A stretch of 64,000 nt of DNA, taken from assembly GCF_030813415.1 (NCBI RefSeq), contig NZ_JAUSUF010000014.1:21076-85075 (forward strand). The letters run 5' to 3'. The notes beneath the pieces are model-generated. The model saw only the letters and a program-made list of their open reading frames with translations, did not search any database and was not told the DNA's origin. This stretch comes from Eubacterium multiforme (GTDB lineage Bacteria > Bacillota > Clostridia > Clostridiales > Clostridiaceae). The translations under genes and the position numbers were made by a program. The stretch's first letter is position 1, and each line of letters opens with the position of its first letter. Positions 27,854 to 35,902 of this stretch are shown here, piece by piece.

Positions 27854-28894
27854 ATGGATGATTTAAAAAAGAGTAAAGATAGGAAAGTTGATCATATAAA
27901 GTTTGCAAAGGAAGCATATTTAAATAAGGATTATTTTAAAGATATAAGAATTTTTAATAACTCTTTGCCTGAAATAAATTATGAAGACATATCCCTTAAA
28001 ACCAATTTCTTAGGAAAAGAAATAGATATGCCAATAATGATTAATGCAATGACTGGAGGCTGTGACTTAAGTTTTAATATAAATAGGGATTTAAGTAAAT
28101 TATCAAAAGAATTTAATATACCAATGGCTGTAGGTTCTCAGTCTATAATGTTTAAAGATAAAACTTTAGAAAAAACTTTCAAAATAGTTAGAGAAAATAA
28201 TAAAGATGGAGTTATTCTTTCTAATTTAAGTGCTTTAAGTTCATTAGAAAAGGTAAAAAGAGCAATAGATGTAATAGAAGCAGATGGAATACAACTTCAT
28301 TTAAATTCCTCTCAAGAATTAGTTATGAGAGAGGGAGATAGAAATTTTAAGGGAATATTAAAAAATATAGAAAATATAATTAAGAATATAGATGTTCCTG
28401 TTATTTTAAAAGAAGTTGGAAGTGGAATAAGTTTTGAAACCTGCAAGAAACTTGAAAGTGTAGGTGCAAAATATATAGATGTAGGTGGAAAAGGTGGAAC
28501 AAGTTTTATTAAAATTGAAGCTTTAAGAAGTAAAAATAAATTTTTAGAGGATATAGAAGAAATAGAAATACCAACACCTGAATCTATAATTTTTTGTAAA
28601 TTAGCTAGCAAAAATATGAATATAATATCATCTGGAGGAATTAATAAAGGGAGTCACATAATTAAATCATTAATTTTAGGTAGTAAGGTTACAGCAATTG
28701 CAGGACCTATACTTCAAATGTACTTAGAAGGTGGAATAGATAAAGTAGGAGAATATATAAAAAATTTAAAGGAAAGCACAAAAATTCTTATGGGATCTTT
28801 AGGTTGTGAAACTTTAGAGGACCTTAATAAAGTAAAATATTACTATGAAAATGAACAAATTATTAAAAAATATATAGAGAATTATAAAAACTAA
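27854..28894 (+). CDS. fni: Type II isopentenyl-diphosphate isomerase
   Basis: A 346-residue FMN- and NADPH-dependent enzyme that interconverts isopentenyl and dimethylallyl diphosphate. Signatures are the N-terminal RKVDHIKFA (about 10-18), MTGG (about 66-69), HLNSSQE and the glycine-rich FMN site DVGGKGGTSFIKIE. The late SGGINKG and GPILQM complete the TIM barrel. It should feed undecaprenyl and quinone precursors. GGAG ribosome site. It lies in the same direction as, but separate from, the SCIFF genes that follow. Confidence 0.92.
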   Translation: MDDLKKSKDRKVDHIKFAKEAYLNKDYFKDIRIFNNSLPEINYEDISLKTNFLGKEIDMPIMINAMTGGCDLSFNINRDLSKLSKEFNIPMAVGSQSIMFKDKTLEKTFKIVRENNKDGVILSNLSALSSLEKVKRAIDVIEADGIQLHLNSSQELVMREGDRNFKGILKNIENIIKNIDVPVILKEVGSGISFETCKKLESVGAKYIDVGGKGGTSFIKIEALRSKNKFLEDIEEIEIPTPESIIFCKLASKNMNIISSGGINKGSHIIKSLILGSKVTAIAGPILQMYLEGGIDKVGEYIKNLKESTKILMGSLGCETLEDLNKVKYYYENEQIIKKYIENYKN

Positions 28895-28935
28895 TTAGGA
28901 TAATTGTAATTATTATAGAAGATAATGACTAATTG

Positions 28936-28944
28936 TGATATAAT
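28936..28944 (+). promoter_or_regulatory. Extended -10 promoter for the SCIFF gene
   Basis: TGATATAAT, an extended -10 element about 37 bases before the scfA start codon. A -35 box is weak, as is usual for extended -10 promoters. Confidence 0.6.
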
Positions 28945-28980
28945 TTGTATGTTATTCGTTAGTAGTGGAGGAGTATGTAT

Positions 28981-29118
28981 ATGAAACATATAAAGACAAT
29001 CAATAAAACAAATATCAAAAATAGTTTAAAGAAACCAGGATGCAAAGAATGTGCAAACTCATGCCAATCAGCATGTAAGACTTCATGCACAGTTGCAAAC
29101 TTAGAGTGCGAAAACTAA
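28981..29118 (+). CDS. scfA: SCIFF ranthipeptide precursor ScfA
   Basis: A 45-residue peptide with six cysteines at 21, 24, 28, 32, 36 and 43, matching the 'six cysteines in forty-five residues' family exactly in length and spacing. The sequence around the modified core is CANSCQSACKTSCT. The homologous CteA is reported to carry a thioether between Cys32 and Thr37, and both residues are present here at those positions. The maturase is the next gene. A GGAGGAG ribosome site precedes the ATG. The peptide is nearly universal in Clostridia; proposed roles include quorum signalling, but this is unsettled. Confidence 0.95.
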   Translation: MKHIKTINKTNIKNSLKKPGCKECANSCQSACKTSCTVANLECEN

Positions 29119-29123
29119 TAAAT

Positions 29124-29160
29124 AAGCAGTAACTTAATTATTAAGTTACTGCTTAATTAT
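29124..29160 (+). terminator. Partial terminator or processing hairpin between scfA and scfB
   Basis: A perfect GCAGTAACTTAA / TTAAGTTACTGC hairpin is followed by only a short, interrupted T-tract. It probably lowers read-through or protects the short scfA message, giving more precursor than maturase. Confidence 0.7.
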
Positions 29161-29186
29161 TAATGTAATTTCAGGAGGAGTTTAAA

Positions 29187-30542
29187 ATGGCATTAATACA
29201 TAAATTTAAACAAGGTGAAAATTATTTTGTTTTGGATGTAAATACTGGAGCAGTTCACGTTGTTGATGAACTAGTATATGATTTAGTTGATGATAATGGT
29301 TTAAGAGATAAAAATTTAGTTATAAATGAATTAAAAAATAAGTATGATGAAGCTGAAGTTAGTGAAGCTTATGATGAAATAAAAGAGTTAGTAGATGAGG
29401 GAATGCTTTATACAAAAGATATGTATGAAGATATAGCTCATAGTTCAATGGATGATAGGGATTATATAAAGGCAGTATGTTTAAATATAATTCATGGTTG
29501 TAATTTACGATGTAAATATTGTTTTGCAGATGAGGGAGAATATCATGGACACAAAGGTGTTATGGATATAGAAACTGCAAAAAAAGCAATTGATTATGTT
29601 ATTAAGAGAAGTGGTCCTAGAAAAAATATAGAAATAGACCTTTTTGGTGGAGAACCAACTCTTATAATGGACACTATTAAAGAAATAATTAAATATGCAA
29701 GAGAAAATGAAAAGAAGTGGAACAAAAATATAAGATTTACAATGACAACAAATGCCACTCTTTTAAATGAAGAAATGATGGATTACATGGATAAAGAAAT
29801 GGGAAATATAATTCTTTCATTAGACGGAAGAAAAGAAGTAAATGATAATGTAAGAATTAAAGTTGATGGTTCAGGTTCATATGATGATATTCTTCCAAAT
29901 ATTAAAAAGATGGTTGAAAAGAGAAATAAGGATAAAATGTTCTATGTAAGAGGAACATTTACAAGAGCTAATACAGATTTTTATGAAGATGTTATGGCTA
30001 TGGCAAATGAAGGTTTTAGAGAAATATCAATAGAACCAGTTGTATTACCAGATGAACATCCACTTTCATTAAGAGAAGAGGATTTACCTACAATATTTAA
30101 TAACTATGACAAGTTATATGATGAAATGGTTAGAAGAAAGAAAGAGGGGGATGAATTTAGATTCTATCACTTTAATATAGATCTAAATGGAGGACCTTGT
30201 GTATATAAGAGAATTTCTGGTTGTGGAGCAGGTTTTGAATATGTTGCAATAACTCCTCAAGGAGAAGTTTACCCATGTCATCAATTTGTTGGTAAGGAAG
30301 AATATAAACTTGGAACAATATATGATGATACTTATAATACAGAATTAGCTAAAAAGTTTAAGAAGGCACATATATACAATAAGCCAAAATGTAGAGATTG
30401 CTGGGCTAGATTCTATTGTAGTGGAGGCTGTCAAGCAAACAACTTAAACTTTAATAATGATATAACTATTCCTTATGAAATAGGATGTAAAATGCAAAAG
30501 AAGAGAATTGAATGTGCAATTGCATTAAAGGCAGCAGAATAA
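29187..30542 (+). CDS. scfB: SCIFF maturase, radical SAM/SPASM protein
   Basis: A 451-residue enzyme that installs the sulfur-to-carbon thioether in ScfA. The N-terminal part (1-90) looks like a RiPP recognition element (HVVDELVYDLVDDNG...). The radical SAM cluster motif is CNLRCKYC (Cys105, 109, 112). The C-terminal SPASM cysteines are in CVYKRISGCG, YPCHQF and CRDCWARFYCSGGCQ. This is the standard domain order for SCIFF/ranthipeptide maturases. AGGAGG ribosome site; 68 bases downstream of scfA. Confidence 0.95.
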   Translation: MALIHKFKQGENYFVLDVNTGAVHVVDELVYDLVDDNGLRDKNLVINELKNKYDEAEVSEAYDEIKELVDEGMLYTKDMYEDIAHSSMDDRDYIKAVCLNIIHGCNLRCKYCFADEGEYHGHKGVMDIETAKKAIDYVIKRSGPRKNIEIDLFGGEPTLIMDTIKEIIKYARENEKKWNKNIRFTMTTNATLLNEEMMDYMDKEMGNIILSLDGRKEVNDNVRIKVDGSGSYDDILPNIKKMVEKRNKDKMFYVRGTFTRANTDFYEDVMAMANEGFREISIEPVVLPDEHPLSLREEDLPTIFNNYDKLYDEMVRRKKEGDEFRFYHFNIDLNGGPCVYKRISGCGAGFEYVAITPQGEVYPCHQFVGKEEYKLGTIYDDTYNTELAKKFKKAHIYNKPKCRDCWARFYCSGGCQANNLNFNNDITIPYEIGCKMQKKRIECAIALKAAE

Positions 30543-30579
30543 ATTTTAAATATTAGAAAAATTTTGGAGTTGAATAGCT

Positions 30580-31791
30580 TTGAAGGATTATATTTTAAAA
30601 AATGGAGTTAAATTAATATACAAAAAAAGTACTTCAGACCTTACTTCAATATGTGTTTCTCTAGAGGGAGGAGCATTAAGTGAAGGGGAAAAATATGGAG
30701 TAGCCCATGCCACTGAACATATGGTTTTTAAAGGAACTAATAAAAGAAGTGAAGGGGATATTAATAAGGAGTTAAGTGGAATTTTTGGTTTTCATAATGC
30801 CATGACAAACTATCCTTATGTAATATATTATGGAACTCTTTTAGGGGAGGATTTTGAAAAAGGAATAGATGTTTTTTCAGATATTATTATAAATCCAACA
30901 TTTCCTAAAGAGGGATTTAAAGAAGAGATGGATGTAATAGTTGAAGAACTTAAGGAATGGGACGAGGATATAGAACAATATTTAGAGGATAAATTATTTT
31001 TAAATGCCTTTAATAAAAGGAGAATAAAATATCCTATAATAGGAACATTCCATTCATTAAAATCATTAACTTTAGAGGATATAAAAGAATTTTATAATAA
31101 AGTATATTTCCCAAGTAATACTTCAATTGCTATTGTTACTTCACTAGAATTTGAAAGTTTAGTAAATATTATTGAAAAATATTTTGGTAATTGGAATAAG
31201 GAAAAAAATATTATAGATGAAGTTTATTATGAAGATGAAGTAAGTGGAACTTTTGAAGATTTAAGGGAAGATATTAAAACTTCTAAAATTCAGATTATGT
31301 ATCCAATTAATAAATTAACAGAAAAAGAAGTACAAGGACTTAGAATATTTAATGAATACTTTGGAGAAGGAATTAATTCAAGACTTTTTGATGTTTTAAG
31401 AACTCAAAATGGCTTAGTTTATGATGTTTTAACTAGAGTTTGTCATGAAAATGGAATTAAATTTTATAAGGTAACTCTTAGTACTTCAAAGGATAATATT
31501 TATAAAGCTTTAAATTTAATAGATAAATGTATTTCTGATATAGAAAATTTAAAGGAAACTCTTAAGGAAGATGATGTTTTAACATGGAAAAAGAGTTTTA
31601 AACTTAAAAGATTATTTAGAGAAGAGCAAAGTATAGTTTTAGCTAAAGAATTATCAACTTATGATACTATGTTTAAAGATTATAAAATATATGTTTCTGA
31701 AACAGAGGATTTAAATGATATTAATTTAGAATTCATTTTAAAAACAGCTAAAAAAGTATTACAAAAACCTTTAATAGAAATAATTAAATAA
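30580..31791 (+). CDS. M16 family zinc peptidase
   Basis: A 403-residue protein with the inverted zinc motif HATEH (43-47) and the downstream glutamate in EEMDVIVEELKEW, so the metal site is intact. Two M16 lobes are visible. It starts at TTG with a GGAG site about ten bases upstream, 37 bases after scfB. Its position in the operon suggests a role in cutting the modified SCIFF peptide, as M16 enzymes process other RiPPs such as PQQ and subtilosin, but general peptide turnover is equally possible. Confidence 0.83.
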   Translation: MKDYILKNGVKLIYKKSTSDLTSICVSLEGGALSEGEKYGVAHATEHMVFKGTNKRSEGDINKELSGIFGFHNAMTNYPYVIYYGTLLGEDFEKGIDVFSDIIINPTFPKEGFKEEMDVIVEELKEWDEDIEQYLEDKLFLNAFNKRRIKYPIIGTFHSLKSLTLEDIKEFYNKVYFPSNTSIAIVTSLEFESLVNIIEKYFGNWNKEKNIIDEVYYEDEVSGTFEDLREDIKTSKIQIMYPINKLTEKEVQGLRIFNEYFGEGINSRLFDVLRTQNGLVYDVLTRVCHENGIKFYKVTLSTSKDNIYKALNLIDKCISDIENLKETLKEDDVLTWKKSFKLKRLFREEQSIVLAKELSTYDTMFKDYKIYVSETEDLNDINLEFILKTAKKVLQKPLIEIIK

Positions 31792-31796
31792 TATAT

Positions 31797-31832
31797 AGGT
31801 TGTCTTAATAAACTTTAAGGCAGCCTTTTTTA
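31797..31832 (+). terminator. Terminator of the SCIFF operon
   Basis: Stem AGGTTGTCTT / AAGGCAGCCT (one G-T pair) followed by T6. Confidence 0.85.
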
Positions 31833-31920
31833 TTATTTTATGTTTTGAAAAAGGAGAGTTATTTTTACTTAATTAAAAATTATAAGGAATTTAATAGAAT
31901 TATTTTAAAATAAAATTTAG

Positions 31921-31949
31921 TTGATTAGAAAAAATTTACATGGTATAAT
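31921..31949 (+). promoter_or_regulatory. Promoter of the MFS leader transcript
   Basis: TTGATT (31921-31926), a 17-base spacer and TATAAT (31944-31949) with an extended TGG in front. It points to a transcript that includes the leader peptide below. Confidence 0.8.
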
Positions 31950-31976
31950 ATATTAAAATTAAGAGAGGTGAAAATT

Positions 31977-32093
31977 ATGATAAATTTTTCTGAAGATGCA
32001 GGATTTGAAATTTTATCAAGCAGTTGTTTATCAAAAACATATGCTTTTTATGAAAATTGGGTTACTGCGCAGATTTTTAGGAAATTTACATAG
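31977..32093 (+). CDS. Putative leader peptide upstream of an MFS gene, 38 residues
   Basis: A short frame with a GAGAGGTG ribosome site eight bases before its ATG. The product starts MINFSEDAGFEILSSSCLSK and ends ENWVTAQIFRKFT. Its last third overlaps the left arm of a hairpin (GTTACTGC at 32061 pairs with GCAGTAAC at 32118). A Rho-independent terminator follows before the MFS gene. The layout is that of a ribosome-sensing leader for an efflux gene, but conservation of the peptide is untested. Confidence 0.55.
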   Translation: MINFSEDAGFEILSSSCLSKTYAFYENWVTAQIFRKFT

Positions 32094-32166
32094 TTTTATT
32101 TACTAAATCTTTCATAAAGCAGTAACTTCAATTAAGACCAATCAATTTATGATGGTCTATTTTTTA
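32060..32166 (+). promoter_or_regulatory. Putative attenuator before the MFS gene
   Basis: Two hairpins in series. The first is GTTACTGC...GCAGTAAC, enclosing an inner AGATTT/AAATCT pair. The second is a terminator (AGACCA / TGGTCT plus T6 at 32134-32166) ending about 30 bases before the MFS start. A segment in the leader gene (ATTGGGT, about 32056-32062) could pair with ACCAAT of the terminator arm, so an alternative antiterminated fold is possible. Confidence 0.5.
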
Positions 32167-32194
32167 TGGAAAAAATAAAATTGGAGTGAAAATA

Positions 32195-33370
32195 ATGAAT
32201 AAAATAAAGAAAAATATTACAGTAGATTATTTTTATAGATTTTTTGCAAGTTTCGATATAACTGCTGCAATTTGGATACTTTACTTAGGATATAAAGGAA
32301 TGAATTTAATAGAAATAGGACTTTTAGAAAGTATATTTCATATAACTGGATTAATATTTGAAATACCAACAGGAGCTTTTGCAGATTTACTTGGAAGAAA
32401 AAAAGTAATTATATTTGGAAGAATTGGATTTTTAATATCCTGTATTATAATGCTATTTTCAAATAGTTTTCTAGGCTTTGCAGCTAGTTTTATTACGCAA
32501 GCTATTAGTTATAATTTAAATTCAGGTTCTGAAGAAGCTTTAGTTTATGATAGTTTAAAGGAAATAGGAGATGAAAAGAATTATACAAAAATAGCGGGAA
32601 GATTAAATTTAATAATAGAAATAGCACAAGGACTAGCTGTTTTTATTGGGGGTATTTTATCAGAAATTAACTTTTCAATAAGTTATATTGTTGCTATATT
32701 AGTTGGATTATGTTCTTTAGGAATATCATTAAAATTTAAGGAAATAGGGATAATTGAGAAGAAAGAAAGGATTGATAAAGTTAATATAATAGATCATTTT
32801 AAAATTAGCTTTAAAATATTAAAAAATAATAAGTTGTTACTTAGACTTTTAATTTATTTTCCATTAATATTTACGTTTTCTTCAACCATATATTTTTATG
32901 CTCAGCAGTATTTTAGGGATTTAGGTTTAAGCAAAATTTTAATTTCAATAATATTTTTAATAAATGGAGTATTTTCAGCTTTAGGAGCATTAATAAGCGA
33001 TAGATTTGAAAAGTTTTTAAAGGGAAATAGATATATGTTTATTCCTTTAGGTATAGGAATTTCTATAATATTATTTTCCTGCTTAGAAGTAGTATTATCT
33101 GTTTTGATGTTTTGGCTTTTGGGCATATTTACAGCTATGCTTTACCCCATAAGTTCAAATAAAGTAAATTCAATAATACCTTCAAAACAAAGAGCAACTA
33201 TAATATCAATTGATAGTATGATGTTTTCAATAGGTATGATAGTATTTTTCCCATTAGCTGGGGTTATAGGTGAGAATTTTAATTTAAGGTGTTCATTCTT
33301 TATAATTGGTATTTTTGTTTTATTAGTATCTTTTATGAATTTTTATATAGTTAAAAAACTTAAAAACTAA
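32195..33370 (+). CDS. MFS transporter, putative drug efflux, attenuator-controlled
   Basis: A 391-residue major facilitator with about twelve helices. Motif A is GAFADLLGRKKVIIFGR (about 64-80), after the helix 2 segment FEIPTG. The pattern FEIPTGAFAD...GRK is common in MFS proteins of the macrolide/lincosamide-type or general efflux groups. The ATG at 32195 is chosen over a GTG at 32186 because GGAG at 32183 is correctly spaced only for the ATG. A leader peptide and terminator lie just upstream, suggesting induction by something that affects translation. The substrate is unknown. Confidence 0.75.
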   Translation: MNKIKKNITVDYFYRFFASFDITAAIWILYLGYKGMNLIEIGLLESIFHITGLIFEIPTGAFADLLGRKKVIIFGRIGFLISCIIMLFSNSFLGFAASFITQAISYNLNSGSEEALVYDSLKEIGDEKNYTKIAGRLNLIIEIAQGLAVFIGGILSEINFSISYIVAILVGLCSLGISLKFKEIGIIEKKERIDKVNIIDHFKISFKILKNNKLLLRLLIYFPLIFTFSSTIYFYAQQYFRDLGLSKILISIIFLINGVFSALGALISDRFEKFLKGNRYMFIPLGIGISIILFSCLEVVLSVLMFWLLGIFTAMLYPISSNKVNSIIPSKQRATIISIDSMMFSIGMIVFFPLAGVIGENFNLRCSFFIIGIFVLLVSFMNFYIVKKLKN

Positions 33371-33508
33371 ATAAAGGATTAATTTTAATATTCATCTAAA
33401 ATACAGTTTTAAAAAATAATGTATAATAAAATAGTTAAATTGCAATTTTATATGGAATTTATATATAAATAATTGAAATTACTTATTTTGTATTAAGGAG
33501 AAAATATT

Positions 33509-34942
33509 ATGAAAAAAGCACCATTACTTGAAGCTTTATTAAAATATCATAAAGAAGAAAATTTAATACTTTCAATGCCTGGAAATAAATGTGGTATTGG
33601 ATTTTTAAAAGATGATTTAGGAAAAGAATTTGCAAATAATATGGGATTTTTAGATATTACAGAAAATGATCCTTTAGATAATCTCCATCATCCAGAGGGA
33701 GTAATTAAAGAGAGTCAGGAGCTTTTAGCAAAAACCTATGGAGGGAAAAAGGCTTTTTTTATGGTTAATGGAAGTTCTGGTGGTAATCTTATTTCAATTT
33801 TTAGTGCTTTCAATGAAGGTGATGAAGTAATAGTTGAAAGAAACTGCCATAAATCTATTTATAATGGACTTATATTAAGAAAACTTAAAGTAACTTATAT
33901 AGAGCCTGTAATAGATGAAGATAGAGAGATATTTCTTCCACCAGATGAAAAAAATATTTATGAAGCAATTAAAGCTTCTAAAAATCCAAAGGGAGTAATA
34001 TTAACTTATCCTAATTATTTTGGAATAAGCTATAATATTGAAAATATAATTAAAGATTTAAAGAAAAAGGGACTTAAAATAATAATTGATGGAGCACATG
34101 GAGCACACTTTAGTATAAGTGAAAAATTACCTAAAAGGGTAACAGATATAGCAGATTACACAATTTTAAGTGCACATAAAACAATACCTTCTTTAACTCA
34201 AGGAGGATATTTAATAGTAAATGATTTAGAAAGTGATGTGGAATTTTACTTTAATGCATTTTTAACAACATCCCCATCTTATTTATTAATGGCATCTTTA
34301 GATTATGGAAGATATTATTTGGATAATTATGGAGAAACTGATTATAATAAATTAATTAATAGAGCTAAAATATGGAGAGATAAAATTAATTCTTTAGGAA
34401 AGGTTCATATACTTTTACCAGAGGATTTAAAAGAAGGTTATGAAATAGATTTAAGTAGATATTTAATATTACTTCCAAAGGGATATAGTGGACATAAACT
34501 TCATGATTATTTAAGAAGTAAAAAAATTCAAGGGGAGATGAGTTTTTCAAGAGGGGAAGTTTTAATTTTTTCAACTTTTAATAAAGATTCAGATTTTGAA
34601 AAAATATACTCTGTTATAGAAAATTTAAATATGGAAGAGTTAAAGGAAAAAACATATTCAAAATTTTCAAAAATAACTCCTGAAAAAGTTTTTGAACCTT
34701 ATGAGGTATTTAAAAAGAAAGAGAAAACTTTAAAAATAGAAGATTCAATTGGATGTATAGCAAAGGAGAGTATAGTACCTTATCCACCAGGTATTCCTTT
34801 AGTTTCTCCAGGAGAAATAATAACAAAGGAAGTAGTTAATATAGTTTCTGATTATATAAGTAACAATAAAGATGTAATAGGAGTATACAATGGAAAGGTT
34901 AAAATAATAGCTAATGAAACTTTAGATTGCTTAATAAGATAG
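33509..34942 (+). CDS. Orn/Lys/Arg decarboxylase family PLP enzyme
   Basis: A 477-residue fold-type I enzyme of the short Gram-positive decarboxylase group (SpeA/YaaO-like, without the wing domain of E. coli forms). Recognisable parts are SMPGNKCG (substrate side, about 23-30), MVNGSSGGN (PLP phosphate), the aspartate in IIDGAHGAHF, and the Schiff-base Lys224 in SAHKTIPSLTQGG. It should decarboxylate arginine, lysine or ornithine for polyamine synthesis or acid stress, and sequence by eye does not say which. GGAG ribosome site, single gene. Confidence 0.85.
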   Translation: MKKAPLLEALLKYHKEENLILSMPGNKCGIGFLKDDLGKEFANNMGFLDITENDPLDNLHHPEGVIKESQELLAKTYGGKKAFFMVNGSSGGNLISIFSAFNEGDEVIVERNCHKSIYNGLILRKLKVTYIEPVIDEDREIFLPPDEKNIYEAIKASKNPKGVILTYPNYFGISYNIENIIKDLKKKGLKIIIDGAHGAHFSISEKLPKRVTDIADYTILSAHKTIPSLTQGGYLIVNDLESDVEFYFNAFLTTSPSYLLMASLDYGRYYLDNYGETDYNKLINRAKIWRDKINSLGKVHILLPEDLKEGYEIDLSRYLILLPKGYSGHKLHDYLRSKKIQGEMSFSRGEVLIFSTFNKDSDFEKIYSVIENLNMEELKEKTYSKFSKITPEKVFEPYEVFKKKEKTLKIEDSIGCIAKESIVPYPPGIPLVSPGEIITKEVVNIVSDYISNNKDVIGVYNGKVKIIANETLDCLIR

Positions 34943-35074
34943 TCTTATAGTTTTATCTAAAATTTAAATTATCATAAAATATAGCTAAATATTTAAGCTG
35001 TAACAATAATAATAGTCACTCATATATTGTATTAGGGATAAAAATTAGGTATACAAAAGAGAGGAGATTGTGTT

Positions 35075-35464
35075 ATGGCTAGAAATAGTAGATGTTGTTC
35101 TGGAAGCAATAGATGTAATTTAGGAAGTAATAAGTGTTGCTGTGAACCTAAAAAGAAAAATAAGTGTGAAAAATTAGAAAAATGCTTAGATGAAATGTCA
35201 GAAAGAGATTTAAAATTAGTAGACTGCATTATCAAAAAGATAAGAGAAATAATTTGTCTTCAAGAAGAATCTGAAAAGTTTAAAGAAAAAGCTGAATTTT
35301 TAGATGAACAAGTTGAAGAAAGAACTAAGGAAGTTGAATGTTTAATTAGAAAACTTAGAGAAATGTTAGAAAAAACTAATTGTGTTTGTGACAAAACAAT
35401 AGAATGTCATAGAGATGATGACAGGGATGATTGGGATTGCAGTGATTTTTGGAACTGTAGATAA
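35075..35464 (+). CDS. Cys-rich coiled-coil protein, 129 residues
   Basis: A cytoplasmic-type protein with three parts: a Cys/Ser/Asn-rich head with seven cysteines (NSRCCSGSNRCNLGSNKCCC, about 4-23), a long charged amphipathic helix likely to form a coiled coil (about 30-118) with scattered cysteines, and a short tail ending DDDRDDWDCSDFWNCR. There is no signal peptide. Such cysteine-rich, self-associating proteins are common in clostridial spore coats and exosporia, and a CATATATTGTA box about 55 bases upstream weakly resembles a sporulation -10. Function is not known. Confidence 0.65.
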   Translation: MARNSRCCSGSNRCNLGSNKCCCEPKKKNKCEKLEKCLDEMSERDLKLVDCIIKKIREIICLQEESEKFKEKAEFLDEQVEERTKEVECLIRKLREMLEKTNCVCDKTIECHRDDDRDDWDCSDFWNCR

Positions 35465-35483
35465 TTGATCATTTATCTATTAT

Positions 35484-35522
35484 AAAGACTATAAAGTTTT
35501 TTGCTTTATAGTCTTTAGTTTT
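35484..35522 (+). terminator. Terminator after the Cys-rich gene
   Basis: Perfect stem AAAGACTATAAAG / CTTTATAGTCTTT with a T-rich tail. Confidence 0.85.
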
Positions 35523-35611
35523 GTATAAAATATTATTAAGTTAAAAATAATAAAATAAATCCTTAAAAATGAAAAAATATTAAAAAATAGAATTAAATTA
35601 TATTATTTGTA

Positions 35612-35640
35612 TAGACATTTAACGTTTTAAATGATATAAT
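35612..35640 (+). promoter_or_regulatory. Promoter of the NSS leader transcript
   Basis: TAGACA (35612-35617), exactly 17 bases, then TATAAT (35635-35640) with an extended TGA in front. Confidence 0.82.
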
Positions 35641-35664
35641 CATAAAAAACTTAGGAGGATGATT

Positions 35665-35730
35665 ATGAATACAATATCTAAAAATATAGCAAAATTAAAT
35701 AACATAAATTTCTTTAGCTACTTTAGATAG
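35665..35730 (+). CDS. Leader peptide with Phe/Tyr codon run, 21 residues
   Basis: A short frame right after AGGAGG, starting 25 bases from the promoter -10. The peptide ends INFFSYFR: four aromatic codons (Phe, Phe, Tyr, Phe) within five positions just before the stop. The next bases (AGGGTTTGTAT from 35729) form the first arm of a series of mutually exclusive hairpins ending in a double terminator. The gene behind is an NSS-family transporter, whose characterised bacterial members carry Tyr, Trp or other amino acids. This is the classic arrangement of an amino acid attenuator. Confidence 0.7.
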   Translation: MNTISKNIAKLNNINFFSYFR

Positions 35731-35886
35731 GGTTTGTATTTGTGAATCATCATAGATACAGACCTTAACATAAGGGAGATGTATCTATGGTGGCTAAGTT
35801 TCTAAATTAAGTAATAATTAAGCCACATAGGAATACTATGTGGCTTTTGTTTTGCCACATAGAATAATCTATGTGGCATTTTTGTA
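35729..35886 (+). promoter_or_regulatory. Putative attenuator with tandem twin terminators
   Basis: Segments visible by eye: 1 AGGGTTTGTAT (35729-35739); 2 CATAGATACAGACCTT (about 35749-35764); 3 TGTATCTATGGTGGCTAA (about 35780-35797); 4 AGCCACATAG (35821-35830); 5 CTATGTGGCT (35836-35845). Segment 1 pairs with 2, 2 with 3, 3 with 4 (one bulge) and 4 with 5. The 4:5 hairpin is a terminator, repeated by GCCACATAG / CTATGTGGC at 35854-35876. Pairing 1:2 frees 3 to break the terminator, while pairing 2:3 allows it. The folds are read from the sequence; function is inferred. Confidence 0.65.
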
Positions 35887-35902
35887 TTTTGGGGGGATTA
35901 GA

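Noticed and set aside
35840..35902. Upstream extension of the NSS transporter by 21 codons.
   Set aside because: It would be translated from inside the two terminators and lacks a ribosome site; the ATG at 35903 has one.
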